64,000 nucleotides of DNA from Oricola thermophila (lineage in GTDB: Bacteria > Pseudomonadota > Alphaproteobacteria > Rhizobiales > Rhizobiaceae), in the NCBI RefSeq assembly GCF_013358405.1, contig NZ_CP054836.1, positions 1,922,001-1,986,000 on the forward strand, read 5' to 3'. Under the pieces are notes generated by a model. The model was not told where the DNA came from. It searched no databases and worked only from the letters and a program-made list of their open reading frames with translations. This document shows, piece by piece, positions 22,754 through 31,660 of this stretch. The first letter of the stretch is position 1, and the number at the start of each line of letters is the position of its first letter. The position numbers and the translations under genes were made by a program.

Positions 22754-23974
22754 TCACGCCGTCTTGCGGCGGGTCAGCAGGATCGGGCCGTAGCGGCCGG
22801 CAAAGACCAGGAATGCACCACCCCACAGCGCGCCGCCGGTCATCAGCAGCGCCATGTATTGCGCCGCGAGTACCGGCGCCAGGACGCGGAACAGCGTGCC
22901 GAGCGTCACGAGGCCGTAGATCGCCACGGTCCAGCCGTCCGCCTCGATCGCCCGTCCGGTATGGCCGAGGCTCGCCCGCGTCATCACCGCCAGCGTCATC
23001 GTGCCGATGGCACCCGCCGTCAGCGCATGGATCGCGGCGCTCTCGGGAACGGCGCCCGGCGCGAGATACGCCGCGCCCAGCAGCGCCAGCGACAGGGCGA
23101 GCCAGAAATAGCCGGCATGAAGCACGACGACTATGGGCTCGCCGAAGGTCCGGTGGCCCTGCCACCGCGCGAGGCGAAGGGCGAGCAGCAACCCGGCGAC
23201 GGCAAGCAGCACCCCGGTGACGAAACGCTCGGGCAAGGCGACCCAGCACAGCAGCGCTGCCCCGGTCGTCGCGAGCGCGGCCTTGTCCAGGCGGCCGAAG
23301 CTCGCCGGAAGGGCCGTCCCGCCCCGTTTCACCAACCAGTTGCGGGTGAAGCTCGGCACGATGCGCCCGCCGATCAGCGCGATGAGCATCGCGACCGTGG
23401 CAAGGCCGAGCCGCGTGCCCGCCCCGCCGAGGTCGAACCGGACACTCTCCAGCAGATGCAAGGCGTCCGCGAGCGCGAATAGCGTCAGCATGGCGGCGAC
23501 GGGCGCGTTGCGCCAGTTCCGCCCCGCCACCACCTCGCGCCACACCGATCCGGCGAGAACGACGGGAAAGGCAAGCTCTATGACCATCACCGTCCACGAC
23601 GGTCCGGCAGTGTCATAGGCGATGCGCCCGGCCAGCCACAGGCCGACAAGGCCGGCCAGTGGCCAGCCGCTGAGCGGCAACCGGCCGGTCCAGTTCGGCA
23701 CCGCCGTCAGGACGAAGCCGGCAATGACGGCGCCGAGATAGCCGAAGATCATCTCGTGGGAATGCCACGCGATGGGGACCGCGTGGAACAGCGCCAGCCA
23801 TGCGGGGATCACAAGACCCGCCTGCAACGCCGCGAGCAGGAAGAACGGGCGGAAGCCGTATTGCAGGATCGCCGGGCCGCCCCGCACGCGCCCCCGCCCG
23901 TCGCGGTCGCGATTTCCCGCGGCCCGCTGGCGCCTGAGCGCGGACCGGTCGCCTGTCCGTGTCATGCCGCTCAT
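22754..23974 (-). CDS. nnrS: NnrS membrane protein
   Basis: A 406-residue polytopic protein (about 12 membrane segments) of the NnrS family. Typical are YGFRPFFLLAALQAGLVIPAWL near the N-terminus, WHSHEMIFGYLGAVIAGFVLTAVPNW, and GGRIVPSFTRNWL. NnrS contains haem and copper, is controlled by NnrR-type regulators and lowers nitrosative stress in denitrifiers. It overlaps the upstream small gene by 4 bp and is probably co-transcribed with it and nirV. Confidence 0.94.
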   Translation of the reverse strand: MSGMTRTGDRSALRRQRAAGNRDRDGRGRVRGGPAILQYGFRPFFLLAALQAGLVIPAWLALFHAVPIAWHSHEMIFGYLGAVIAGFVLTAVPNWTGRLPLSGWPLAGLVGLWLAGRIAYDTAGPSWTVMVIELAFPVVLAGSVWREVVAGRNWRNAPVAAMLTLFALADALHLLESVRFDLGGAGTRLGLATVAMLIALIGGRIVPSFTRNWLVKRGGTALPASFGRLDKAALATTGAALLCWVALPERFVTGVLLAVAGLLLALRLARWQGHRTFGEPIVVVLHAGYFWLALSLALLGAAYLAPGAVPESAAIHALTAGAIGTMTLAVMTRASLGHTGRAIEADGWTVAIYGLVTLGTLFRVLAPVLAAQYMALLMTGGALWGGAFLVFAGRYGPILLTRRKTA

Positions 23975-24315
23975 TGCGCCCTCCCCGTCCCGTCCGCCGC
24001 GCCGGGTTCGGCCAGCATCCGGGCGAAGCCGGCCCCGCGCGCAGCGAATTCCGCAACATCTCCGAACAGGCCGGCAATCTCGGCAAACGCCGAGAGATCG
24101 GGCTCCCCCGTCTCGATGTCGTCGATTTCCTTCAGAAGAACCATCACCATCGCGATGGCGTTGCGCATCCGGCGCGCCTCGGCCAGTGCGTTGGCGCGGC
24201 GGATTTGCTCGAGTTCCGAGGCATCCCGGCCGGCGGCAAGTGCCACGCCGTGGGAGAAGCCCGGTCCTGCATCGTGTCCGGCATGCATGTCTGCATCTCG
24301 CATCTGGTTGAACAT
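23971..24315 (-). CDS. Uncharacterised protein in the nirV-nnrS operon
   Basis: A 114-residue soluble protein, mostly helical. A His/Met-rich N-terminus (FNQMRDADMHAGHDAGPGFSHG) is followed by a long helix (ELEQIRRANALAEARRMRNAIAMVMVLLKEIDD) and an acidic-Ala/Phe-rich C-terminus. I do not recognise a family. It lies between nirV (9 bp away) and nnrS (ATGA overlap), so it should work in nitrite or NO metabolism; the His/Met-rich start could bind metal. Confidence 0.7.
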   Translation of the reverse strand: MFNQMRDADMHAGHDAGPGFSHGVALAAGRDASELEQIRRANALAEARRMRNAIAMVMVLLKEIDDIETGEPDLSAFAEIAGLFGDVAEFAARGAGFARMLAEPGAADGTGRAQ

Positions 24316-24324
24316 GGTGGTCCC

Positions 24325-25203
24325 TCAGCGGTCGAAGGCGGCCGCGATCCGGCTTCGGAGGGCGGCGAGGAACGGAAAGGCGTCGTCCTCCCGGACCAGG
24401 CGGAAACCGAGATGGTCCGGCGGGGTGCCGACGGCGCAGCCGCCGCTCCTGCCGTCGCGAATGAAGGCCGTCATGTAGGCCCGGTGCGCGCCCTCCGCGA
24501 CGCGGATGCCGCAATTCTCGTAGCGGCTCGCGCCGCCGGCGCTGTCGTCCGCCGTCCGGGTATAGCAGGCCGAGGTCCACTCCCAGACATTGCCGCCGAT
24601 ATCGTGGACGCCGTTGGAATTCGGCCCGAAATGACCACGCGGATGCACGATCGGGTCCGCCTCGCGGTCGAACAGTACCTGCTCCTCGTAGCGGCGCAGC
24701 CAAGCGACCGCCGGGTTGTCCGGGTCGTCGCCGCGGCTGAACACCTCGCCGGCGAAACGCTCGGCGGCGACATGGGCCCATTCCTCTGCCGTCGGCAGCC
24801 GCCAGGTCTCGCCGCGGCGTTCCGACAGCCAGTCCGCATAGGCTCCGGCGTCGAGGAAGCTGACGCCGGTCACCGGCGCATCGGGATCCTGCGTTCGCGC
24901 CTCCGGCGGCTCGCAGCGGCCATCATCGACACAGGCGCGGTACTCGCCGAGGCCGACCTGGTGCTTCATGATCTCGACCGGCCGGCGCAGCGTGACACGG
25001 CGCTCGCCCGGGTCGTACCCGGCACCGCCACGGACGAACTCGCCGGTCGGCTCGAACCCGAACGTGCCGGCAGCCACGACCACCGTCTCCGGCGCCGGCG
25101 GCAAGGGCGCCGCGCGGTCGAACCAGGCGGCACCCGTCGCACCCAGGGACGCCGCCACGGCGACGGCGGCCGTTCCCTCGATCCATGCATGGCAGAATGA
25201 CAT
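24325..25203 (-). CDS. nirV: NirV-like formylglycine-generating-enzyme-fold protein
   Basis: A 292-residue protein with an N-terminal hydrophobic segment (about 8-28) and a FGE-sulfatase (SUMF1) fold: TGVSFLDAGAYADWLSERRGETWRLPTAEEWAHVA and NGVHDIGGNVWEWTSACY, then LGFRLVRE at the end. NirV is encoded with nirK in many denitrifiers; its role is unproven but probably concerns NirK maturation. It is exported or membrane-anchored by its N-terminus. It follows nirK on the same strand after 63 bp. Confidence 0.9.
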   Translation of the reverse strand: MSFCHAWIEGTAAVAVAASLGATGAAWFDRAAPLPPAPETVVVAAGTFGFEPTGEFVRGGAGYDPGERRVTLRRPVEIMKHQVGLGEYRACVDDGRCEPPEARTQDPDAPVTGVSFLDAGAYADWLSERRGETWRLPTAEEWAHVAAERFAGEVFSRGDDPDNPAVAWLRRYEEQVLFDREADPIVHPRGHFGPNSNGVHDIGGNVWEWTSACYTRTADDSAGGASRYENCGIRVAEGAHRAYMTAFIRDGRSGGCAVGTPPDHLGFRLVREDDAFPFLAALRSRIAAAFDR

Positions 25204-25266
25204 CTCGGCTTCCTCGCGGGGGCGCGGCCCGGCGCGATGCCGGGCCGCGACAGGTGGACGGGAGGA

Positions 25267-26382
25267 TCAGAGCGCGGGGATCGGACCGGGCGCCTTGACC
25301 TGCTTCATCAGGTCGTCGTCCCAGTCGCCCTCGACCAGGAAATGCGCGGTCGCACCAAGCTCGACGGCCTCGATCAGGTTATGGTTCACATAGGCGTAGA
25401 TGCCCGGCTGCAGGAAGGTGTAGATCGCCGCCCCGGCCGAGCCGCCGCGGATGAACCAGGTCTCGAGATCCCTGGCGGGCGGGTTGGCGAACTTGCCCTC
25501 CTCCCACACATAGTCCCCGTGACCGCCGATCAGGTGCGGGCGCGTGTCGCGGTTGGCCTGCGAATGGACGATCAGCACCGTCTCGCCCACCTTCGCCTTC
25601 ATGGCGTTGTCGCCGGTCAGCGCGCCCCTGGCACCGTTGAACACGACGTGGGTCGGCACGAGACCGCGCATCACCTCCACCGTGTCGGCATAGGATTCGC
25701 CGGGCGAGTCGTAGCTGATGAAATTCCCGTCCGCGTCGCGCGGGATGTAGAAGTCGTTCTCGCCGATGTAGAAGATCCGGTCATAGCGCAGCGGCTCGCC
25801 CTTCTCGTTCCTCAGGCCGTCGCGCGGCAGCACCATGATCGCGCCGCTCATGCCCGAGACGACGTGCCAGGGGATCATCGCGCCTTCCGGTGCGCAGTGA
25901 TAGACGAAGGTGCCGCTCCGCGTCGCCCTGAAGCGCAGCGTGGTCTGTTCGCCGGGGTTGATGAGCGTCAGCGCTCCGCCGCCCAGCGCGCCGGTCGCGG
26001 CGTGGAAGTCGATGTTGTGCGGCATCGAGTTGGTTTCCGGGTTGACCAGCGTCAGCTCGACATAGTCTCCCTCGTGGACGACCATCAGCGGGCCGGGAAC
26101 GGAACCGTTGAAGGTCATGGCCTGAAGCGTGGTTCCCTCGTCGTCGATGACGAGCGGCTTTTCCTCGATCGTCATGGTGAATTCCATGACCTTCGGACCA
26201 CCCTTCGCGACCTGGTCATGCGCATGCACGTAGGGCGGCGCGACCAGCGTCACCTTCTGGCGCGGAAGGGAATCGATGTCCGTCCCGACGGCGGCGGCCC
26301 GGGCGGCGTCCGCCGCGACGGGCATTGCGGCGACGACCGCGGCTGCACCGGCTGTCATCATGGCTTGTCTTCTCGTGAACAT
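25267..26382 (-). CDS. nirK: Copper-containing nitrite reductase NirK
   Basis: A 371-residue precursor with a twin-arginine-like signal ([18 protein letters not shown], 2-19). It reduces nitrite to nitric oxide in the periplasm. Type 1 copper ligands are His122, Cys163, His173 and Met178; type 2 ligands are His127, His162 and His334, with catalytic Asp125 ([10 protein letters not shown]). The spacing equals that of the Alcaligenes enzyme. Start at 26382, GGAGAACGAAG upstream; the open frame extends further but without resemblance. A Crp/Fnr-type box lies 65 bp upstream. Confidence 0.97.
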   Translation of the reverse strand: MFTRRQAMMTAGAAAVVAAMPVAADAARAAAVGTDIDSLPRQKVTLVAPPYVHAHDQVAKGGPKVMEFTMTIEEKPLVIDDEGTTLQAMTFNGSVPGPLMVVHEGDYVELTLVNPETNSMPHNIDFHAATGALGGGALTLINPGEQTTLRFRATRSGTFVYHCAPEGAMIPWHVVSGMSGAIMVLPRDGLRNEKGEPLRYDRIFYIGENDFYIPRDADGNFISYDSPGESYADTVEVMRGLVPTHVVFNGARGALTGDNAMKAKVGETVLIVHSQANRDTRPHLIGGHGDYVWEEGKFANPPARDLETWFIRGGSAGAAIYTFLQPGIYAYVNHNLIEAVELGATAHFLVEGDWDDDLMKQVKAPGPIPAL

Positions 26383-26690
26383 CTTCGTTCTCCTTGTCAC
26401 CCTCGTTGGGGATGACGTCATTCTGGAAGAACGCCGGCGAGCCTTCTTTGTGCTTGCGCAAACAGGAGACAGGTCCGGAAAACGCAGGATGGATGCCCCC
26501 TCCGCAGGTAACGCGCCGTGACCCGCGGTTTCCAATCGTGACCGCGAAAGGCGGAACCGGCAGCCGGATCGGGCCGAAATCACGATTTCGCCGCCAAACG
26601 GCCATGCTGCGGCCAAGTCGAACGGTTCTTCCGCGCGTTCGGTTCCGCCCCTCCGGCGGCAGCCCCCGGAAACGACAACAGGAATATCGA
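26383..26690. other. Intergenic region between nirK and sleB-like gene
   Basis: 308 bases without a convincing gene. It holds the nirK promoter region with its Crp/Fnr-type box (26447-26462). Otherwise I see only ordinary non-coding sequence; longer open frames here are extensions or shadows. Confidence 0.6.
26447..26462. promoter_or_regulatory. Crp/Fnr-type box upstream of nirK
   Basis: TTTGTGCTTGCGCAAA, TTTG-N8-CAAA form, 65 bp before the nirK start. The right half CGCAA fits the TTGCG-N4-CGCAA sequence preferred by NnrR proteins. Confidence 0.65.
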
Positions 26691-27260
26691 ATGCACCGCT
26701 TCGCCACGGCCATCCGCGCCCTCGCGCGCCCCGCCCTGCCTGCCCTTTCCGCCTTCGCCGTCGCCACCTCGGCCGTCGCCGCACCCCATGACGGCCTGCA
26801 GGTCCGCTTCACGCTGCATGACGAGGTCTATCTCGCGGCGGCGCCGGACGCTCTCGCCGCCGAGGTGCCGAAGGCCGAGATCGAATGCCTGGCCACGGCC
26901 ATCTATTTCGAGGCGCGCAGCGAGCCGGTCCCGGGACAGGAAGCCGTCGCCCAGGTGATCCTCAACCGCAAGGCCAGCGACACCTGGCCGGACACGATCT
27001 GCGGCGTGGTCTTCCAGAACGCGCACCGCCGCAACGCCTGCCAGTTCTCGTTTGCCTGCGACGGGCAGCCCGACGTGCCGCGCGAGAGGAAGGCGTGGCA
27101 GCGGGCGAAGGAGATCGCCGGGAAGATCCTGTTCGATCGCGACGTGCCCGCCCCGGTGCTGACCGCGACGCACTACCATGCCGACTACGTGCGGCCCTAC
27201 TGGGCGAGCAGCATGAAGCGGCTCTCCAAGATCGGCCGCCACATCTTCTACCGCGGCTAG
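26691..27260 (+). CDS. SleB-like cell wall hydrolase
   Basis: A 189-residue exported protein (signal about 1-30) with a Hydrolase_2/SleB domain. [30 protein letters not shown] contains the catalytic glutamate, and CGVVFQN, CQFSF and [12 protein letters not shown] are typical of this lytic-transglycosylase-like group. It probably cuts glycan strands during growth. Starts ATG 26691 after ACAGGAATATCGA. Its end overlaps the convergent amidotransferase-like gene by 4 bp. Confidence 0.93.
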   Translation: MHRFATAIRALARPALPALSAFAVATSAVAAPHDGLQVRFTLHDEVYLAAAPDALAAEVPKAEIECLATAIYFEARSEPVPGQEAVAQVILNRKASDTWPDTICGVVFQNAHRRNACQFSFACDGQPDVPRERKAWQRAKEIAGKILFDRDVPAPVLTATHYHADYVRPYWASSMKRLSKIGRHIFYRG

Positions 27261-27880
27261 GCGGCGCGCGCGGGTCCGCGCGCCAGGTCCTCGACCAGCC
27301 AGGGCAGGAAGCCGTCGAGGAAGCGCGTCGTCGCCGGCATGAAATGGTGGCCGTGGTGGAAGAACGGGTCGAGGCTGGTCACCACCATGCGCCCGCCCGT
27401 CGTCACCTCGTCGACATAGAGGATGGCGCGTCCCTCCCGGTTGGTGGCGAGAACCTCCGCCCCTTCGGGCGCCTCGAACGATCCGTGCAGGTGCCAGCGG
27501 ATGTCGTTCTCGCCGATGCGGGAAAACAGCGGGTGCTCCGGCTTCGCAACCCTGGTGCCGAGATCGCCACCGGGCTTCAGCCACCACCAGAAATTCGTCT
27601 CGCACGGCTCGAAGGAAATGCCCGGCAGCCAGCGCTCGCTGTGGCACTCGCCCATGGCGACAACCGTGCCGCCGCCGTCGAGGTAGTCCCGCAGGCGCGC
27701 GGCATGCGGCTCCATCCGCCAGGCCGGCGTGCGGCAGAGCACGATGACCGTGTCGAATGCCTCCAGCCTGACCGACGGGATTTCCTCGGGGCGGATCGCC
27801 GCGTCGAAGAAATGCCGGTAGCGTCCTTCCACCGCCTGTATCTGGTAGGCGGCCCCGCCATTGATCGCCAGCATGCTCAT
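27257..27880 (-). CDS. Amidotransferase-like (ThuA/GATase-fold) protein B of an ABC operon
   Basis: A 207-residue cytosolic protein. ARLRDYLDGGGTVVAMGECHSERW has the shape of a class I amidotransferase nucleophile elbow (Cys in GECHS), and HHFMPATTRFLDGFLPWLVEDL closes the domain, as in ThuA-like and DUF4159-type proteins. No signal peptide. It is the last gene of an operon with a FecBCD-like importer and overlaps its paralogue by 4 bp; GGAGGTGGAAGC precedes the ATG. Substrate and activity unknown. Confidence 0.7.
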   Translation of the reverse strand: MSMLAINGGAAYQIQAVEGRYRHFFDAAIRPEEIPSVRLEAFDTVIVLCRTPAWRMEPHAARLRDYLDGGGTVVAMGECHSERWLPGISFEPCETNFWWWLKPGGDLGTRVAKPEHPLFSRIGENDIRWHLHGSFEAPEGAEVLATNREGRAILYVDEVTTGGRMVVTSLDPFFHHGHHFMPATTRFLDGFLPWLVEDLARGPARAA

Positions 27881-28503
27881 GCTTCCACCTCCGCGCGCGT
27901 TTCCGCCAGGCACCAGTCGACAAGCCTCTCCGCGATCCTGCGCTTGATCGCCGGATCGTCGCCGACGCCCCAAAGATCGTTGCCCGAATGGACGAAGAGC
28001 GCACCACCGGCCGGACGCCGCCACGTCCAGTCGACCGGCAGCCGGTCGGGGCCGATGCCGGTGAGCGCGACGGCGCCCTCGGGCGGCGGATTGTGGCCGC
28101 GGCCGTAGAACCCGGCAACGCCGCGATTGGTCTCCAGCGCCCGCGCCGGAATTCCCTCGAACACGGGATGGTCGGCGAGGCGCGTCAGCGCGAAATCCGG
28201 CCGGTGCGGAGCCTCCAGCGGCACGAAGGGCCGAAGGTCGCGCACATAGGGACGCAGCACGTGCCCGTTGATGACCATCCGCCCGCCCCGGTCGAGAAAG
28301 CCCTCGATGGCATCGCCCTTTCGCAGCAGGTCGATCTGGTCGACGCTGGTGGTGACGATCAGCCCCGATGCCGCCAGGATCACGTCCGGCGCAAGCCGGT
28401 CCTGGCGTATCGGCCGGACACGTCCCGCGCCTTCCGCTCCGTCAAACACCGCCGGCATGGGCGCATCCGTGGACAGGACGAAAACGACATGGGCTTGGTT
28501 CAT
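27877..28503 (-). CDS. Amidotransferase-like (ThuA/GATase-fold) protein A of an ABC operon
   Basis: A 208-residue protein resembling the next gene: IEGFLDRGGRMVINGHVLRPY occupies the same place as the nucleophile elbow of its neighbour but lacks the cysteine, and both end in a WC/WLVEDL-like helix. ADHPVFEGIPARAL and FVHSGNDLWG recall ThuA-like proteins. It overlaps the ATPase gene and its paralogue by 4 bp each, so all five genes are translationally linked. Function unknown; a role in handling the imported ligand is inferred. Confidence 0.68.
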   Translation of the reverse strand: MNQAHVVFVLSTDAPMPAVFDGAEGAGRVRPIRQDRLAPDVILAASGLIVTTSVDQIDLLRKGDAIEGFLDRGGRMVINGHVLRPYVRDLRPFVPLEAPHRPDFALTRLADHPVFEGIPARALETNRGVAGFYGRGHNPPPEGAVALTGIGPDRLPVDWTWRRPAGGALFVHSGNDLWGVGDDPAIKRRIAERLVDWCLAETRAEVEA

Positions 28504-29264
28504 GGCTGGCTCCCGGCTTGTCCGAACAGGGGAATGACGCCGCGCGCCGGCCGCATTGCGCCGGGCAGGTCGCAATCGACGATGCGGACCGGAATGCCGT
28601 ATAGCCGCGCGATGGCGTCCTCGGTGACGGTTTCCTCCACCGGGCCCAGCATCCGGTCGTCGGGCCCGAACATAAGCAGCGCGTCGTCGGCCGCCATGGC
28701 GGCATGCTGCGGCAGGTGGGTGGTGAACAGGATCGCGTGCTCGCCGTCCGCGCGCAGCGACTCGATCACGGAAAGGAAGCGGTCCTGGTTGCGCAGGTCG
28801 AGCGCCGAGGCCGGCTCGTCGAGCACCAGGGTCGATGCGCCGGTCGCGATCGCGCGGGCAAGCAGCACGAGCTGCCTTTCGCCGCCCGACAGCCGGTCGA
28901 AGCGGTTGTCGCCGAAACCCCGCATGCCCACGCGGTCCAGCGCCTCGTCGGCGGCCTCCATGTCGCGGGCGGTCGGCTGGGCGAACAGCCCGCGCCGTGC
29001 CACGCGCCCGGTCGCCACCACCTGGCGGACGCTGTAGCCCACCTCGTGACCGGCATATTGCGGCACGTAGCCGATCACGGCCGGGGCTTCCCGGCGCCCT
29101 TCGGTCAATTGCTGGAAGCCGAGCAGCGAGCGCAGCAACGTCGTCTTGCCCCGCCCGTTCGGACCGAGGATCGCGAGGCTGCGGCCGACCGGTACAGAGA
29201 GATCGAGATTGCGGAATATCCAGCGGGCGCCGAAACGCACGCCCGCGTCCCTGAGGCTGGTCAT
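28500..29264 (-). CDS. FecE/BtuD-type ABC transporter ATPase
   Basis: A 254-residue ATPase with Walker A GPNGRGKT (about 34-41), Q-loop YVPQYAG, signature LSGGERQ, Walker B TLVLDEPAS and the H-loop TTHLPQHA. It energises the permease encoded just upstream, with which it overlaps by 4 bp. The family serves iron-siderophore, haem or corrinoid uptake. Confidence 0.93.
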   Translation of the reverse strand: MTSLRDAGVRFGARWIFRNLDLSVPVGRSLAILGPNGRGKTTLLRSLLGFQQLTEGRREAPAVIGYVPQYAGHEVGYSVRQVVATGRVARRGLFAQPTARDMEAADEALDRVGMRGFGDNRFDRLSGGERQLVLLARAIATGASTLVLDEPASALDLRNQDRFLSVIESLRADGEHAILFTTHLPQHAAMAADDALLMFGPDDRMLGPVEETVTEDAIARLYGIPVRIVDCDLPGAMRPARGVIPLFGQAGSQP

Positions 29265-30319
29265 GCACCGCGCTCCCTTTTCCATGACCGGCGCAGCAGG
29301 ACGGCAAATACCGGTGCACCGACGATCGCCGTCAGCACGCTGAGCGGGATTTCCGCCGCCGTGGCAGTGCGCGCGATTGTGTCTATGACGACAAGGTATG
29401 CGCCGCCCAGCAGCGCAGAGGCCGGGACGAGAACGCGATTGTCCTCGCCGACGAGCAGCCGCGCCGCGTGGGGAACGACAAGACCGACCCAGCCGATCAC
29501 GCCGGCAACCGAGACGGTCGCGCCGGTGGCCAGAGCGGCGAGCGCAAAGAATATCCAGCGGTCCCGTTCCACCGAAACGCCGAAGGACCGGGCCTCGTCG
29601 TCGCCGAGCGACAGGATGTTGACCCGGAATCGCAGCAGGTAAAAGCCGACGATGCCGATCAGGATCGGCGGCGCGGCAAGCGCCAGCCGGCCCCAGGTCG
29701 CCGAGGCAAATGACCCCATAAGCCAGCCGACAATGGCCGGCAGCGAGGAATCGGGATCGGCGACGAATTGCAGCAGCGACACGAGGGCCGAGAACAGCGC
29801 GCCGACGATGATGCCCGCCAGCACGATTGTCGCGGTCTCGGTGCGCCCGTCGATCCGGGCGATCAGCCCGACGACGACGAGCGCGGCGATGCCGAAGACG
29901 AAGGCCGAGCCGATCAGGACGGCACCCGTGAATCCGAGCAGGATGGCCAGCGCGCCGCCGAAGGCAGCGCCGGAGGAGATGCCGAGGATTTGCGGCGAGA
30001 CCAGCGGATTGCGGAAAATCCCCTGCAGCGCCGCGCCGCACATGGCAAGGCCGGCGCCCGACAGCGCGGCGATCAGCACGCGCGGCGCACGCACCAGCAG
30101 CACGACCCGCTCCTCGAGCACCGACCACGTCTCCGGCACCGGCAGGACCGTATGGCCGAGAATGCCGGCGACCACGGGCAGCGGGATCGACAGGCGCCCG
30201 AGGCCCAGACTCGCCAGCATCGCGGTGACGAGGAGAATGGAGAAGGCGGCGAGCCACAAGCCGCCCCTGCCCTGTGCGAGCGCCCCCTGCGCGCCCATTG
30301 CCACGGCCGTGTCGCTCAT
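29261..30319 (-). CDS. FecCD-family ABC transporter permease
   Basis: A 352-residue permease with about ten membrane helices. Family marks are VRAPRVLIAALSGAGLAMCGAALQGIFRNPLVSP, ILGISSGAAFGGALAI and GWVGLVVPHAARLLVG, the last being the ATPase-coupling loop. Two copies would form the channel. It lies 6 bp downstream of the binding-protein gene. Confidence 0.95.
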   Translation of the reverse strand: MSDTAVAMGAQGALAQGRGGLWLAAFSILLVTAMLASLGLGRLSIPLPVVAGILGHTVLPVPETWSVLEERVVLLVRAPRVLIAALSGAGLAMCGAALQGIFRNPLVSPQILGISSGAAFGGALAILLGFTGAVLIGSAFVFGIAALVVVGLIARIDGRTETATIVLAGIIVGALFSALVSLLQFVADPDSSLPAIVGWLMGSFASATWGRLALAAPPILIGIVGFYLLRFRVNILSLGDDEARSFGVSVERDRWIFFALAALATGATVSVAGVIGWVGLVVPHAARLLVGEDNRVLVPASALLGGAYLVVIDTIARTATAAEIPLSVLTAIVGAPVFAVLLRRSWKRERGA

Positions 30320-30325
30320 GTCGCG

Positions 30326-31420
30326 TCAGTCCGCGATGAAGCGGTCGTAATTGGCGCCGCCGCCATTCATCGACACGCGCAGGATCGCGTCGGTCTGCTC
30401 GGCGGTCGGCGTCCGCCCGTAGAGCCGGTCGTACCACGTCGCGATCTCGCCCCGAATGTCGAAATCGAAGCGGTCGGGATGCAGCAACGTCGCCAGCCAT
30501 TGCCATGTCAGCGGCGATTCCTGGCTCGGCGGATCCCAGCGGTAGCCGCCGATCGGCATCTTGTAGACGCGCTTGTTGATCGCGGCATTCGTGGCGCCGA
30601 GCACCGGATCGTCATAGATGCGCGACACGTCGAGCTCGGACTCGAAGCCGTTGAGCAGGATCACGTCCGGATTCCACGCGGCGATCTGCTCCGCGTTGAC
30701 CGGCTTGAGACCGTCGATCTCCGCGGCGGCGTTCCGCCCGCCGGCGAGATTGATGTAGTAGTCGTTGTAGCTGCCGGTTCCCGATACGCGCAGTTCCGAT
30801 TGCGCGCGCAGCAGGTAGAGAACGCTCGGCCTGTCCTCGTCGGCCAGACCTTCCAGCCCTGCCTCGATCCTCGCCGCCGTTCCGTCGCGCCAGGCGATGA
30901 TCTCGTCCACCTTGTCCGGCTTGCCGATCAGCGTGCCGAGAAGCCGGATGATGTCCCGCGCCTTCTCCTCGGTGCCGTACTGTATCAGCGCCGTGTTCAG
31001 GCCGGCATTGGTCAGCGGGGCGACAATGTCCTCGCCCTGGTGCCCCCACTGGACCACGAGGTCCGGATCGAGGGCGGCGATCGCCTCCACGTTCGGCGCG
31101 AAACCGGAACTGCCGCCGGAAGCGAGAATGTCGGAGGAAATGTCCTTCGCCGCCGGGAAGAATTCGCCGAGGATGGCTTCCTCGATCGCCGACTTGGCCA
31201 GCGGATGCATGCCGACGAGCCGGTCGGTGCCGCCGTCCAGCGCGATCACCGTCGAGGACGAGGGGATCGGGATCATCACGATGCGTTCGGCGGGCTTGTC
31301 CAGCGAGACGGCACGCCCGTTCAGGTCGGTTGCCGTCACCGGCTCGGCGCCGGAGGGAATGCCAGAGACAAGGAAGATGCCGGCGGCGCAAAGGGCCGCA
31401 CGTACCGGAAATTGGACCAT
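30326..31420 (-). CDS. FecB/BtuF-type periplasmic binding protein
   Basis: A 364-residue precursor with a signal peptide (about 1-25). The fold of helical-backbone binding proteins is shown by ATDLNGRAVSLDKPAERIVMIP at the start, VEAIAALDPDLVVQWGHQG, and VNAEQIAAWNPDVILLNGF. It captures a metal complex, haem or corrinoid; the sequence does not tell which. The ATG at 31420 was chosen for the signal peptide; upstream codons in frame have no such signal. Tandem operator-like repeats lie in its promoter. Confidence 0.93.
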   Translation of the reverse strand: MVQFPVRAALCAAGIFLVSGIPSGAEPVTATDLNGRAVSLDKPAERIVMIPIPSSSTVIALDGGTDRLVGMHPLAKSAIEEAILGEFFPAAKDISSDILASGGSSGFAPNVEAIAALDPDLVVQWGHQGEDIVAPLTNAGLNTALIQYGTEEKARDIIRLLGTLIGKPDKVDEIIAWRDGTAARIEAGLEGLADEDRPSVLYLLRAQSELRVSGTGSYNDYYINLAGGRNAAAEIDGLKPVNAEQIAAWNPDVILLNGFESELDVSRIYDDPVLGATNAAINKRVYKMPIGGYRWDPPSQESPLTWQWLATLLHPDRFDFDIRGEIATWYDRLYGRTPTAEQTDAILRVSMNGGGANYDRFIAD

Positions 31421-31463
31421 CGGTCGGTCTCCTGCTGTTTCGATGGCCGCAAGAAAATTTAAT

Positions 31464-31504
31464 ATGACAACAATTGTCAAGTTCAAACATGACATTATTT
31501 GTCC
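31464..31504 (-). promoter_or_regulatory. Tandem operator-like repeats before the ABC importer operon
   Basis: Two copies 25 bp apart: TGACAACAATTGTCA (31465-31479, perfect, TGACAA-CAA-TTGTCA) and TGACATTATTTGTCC (31490-31504, one arm imperfect). On the minus strand the perfect copy lies between a possible -35 TTGAAC and -10 TATTAA (16-bp spacing). A repressor responding to the transported ligand is likely; the motif does not match Irr, RirA, Zur or ModE sites that I know. Confidence 0.6.
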
Positions 31505-31660
31505 TATTAATTTTCGGCGCGATTTCAATCGGTTGAAAGACTCTCCTCACCCACGCGGCGCCCCGTGCCGGAATCGCGCTTGCGTGATGACCGGCGGCGC
31601 GCTTTCGCCTATAGGTGGAACGGAAAACGGCAGGATTCGCGTTCGACAGGGAGCAGTTTC

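Noticed and set aside
29768..31462. 564-codon plus-strand frame opposite the importer genes
   Set aside because: Antisense shadow of permease and binding protein genes; no recognisable domain.
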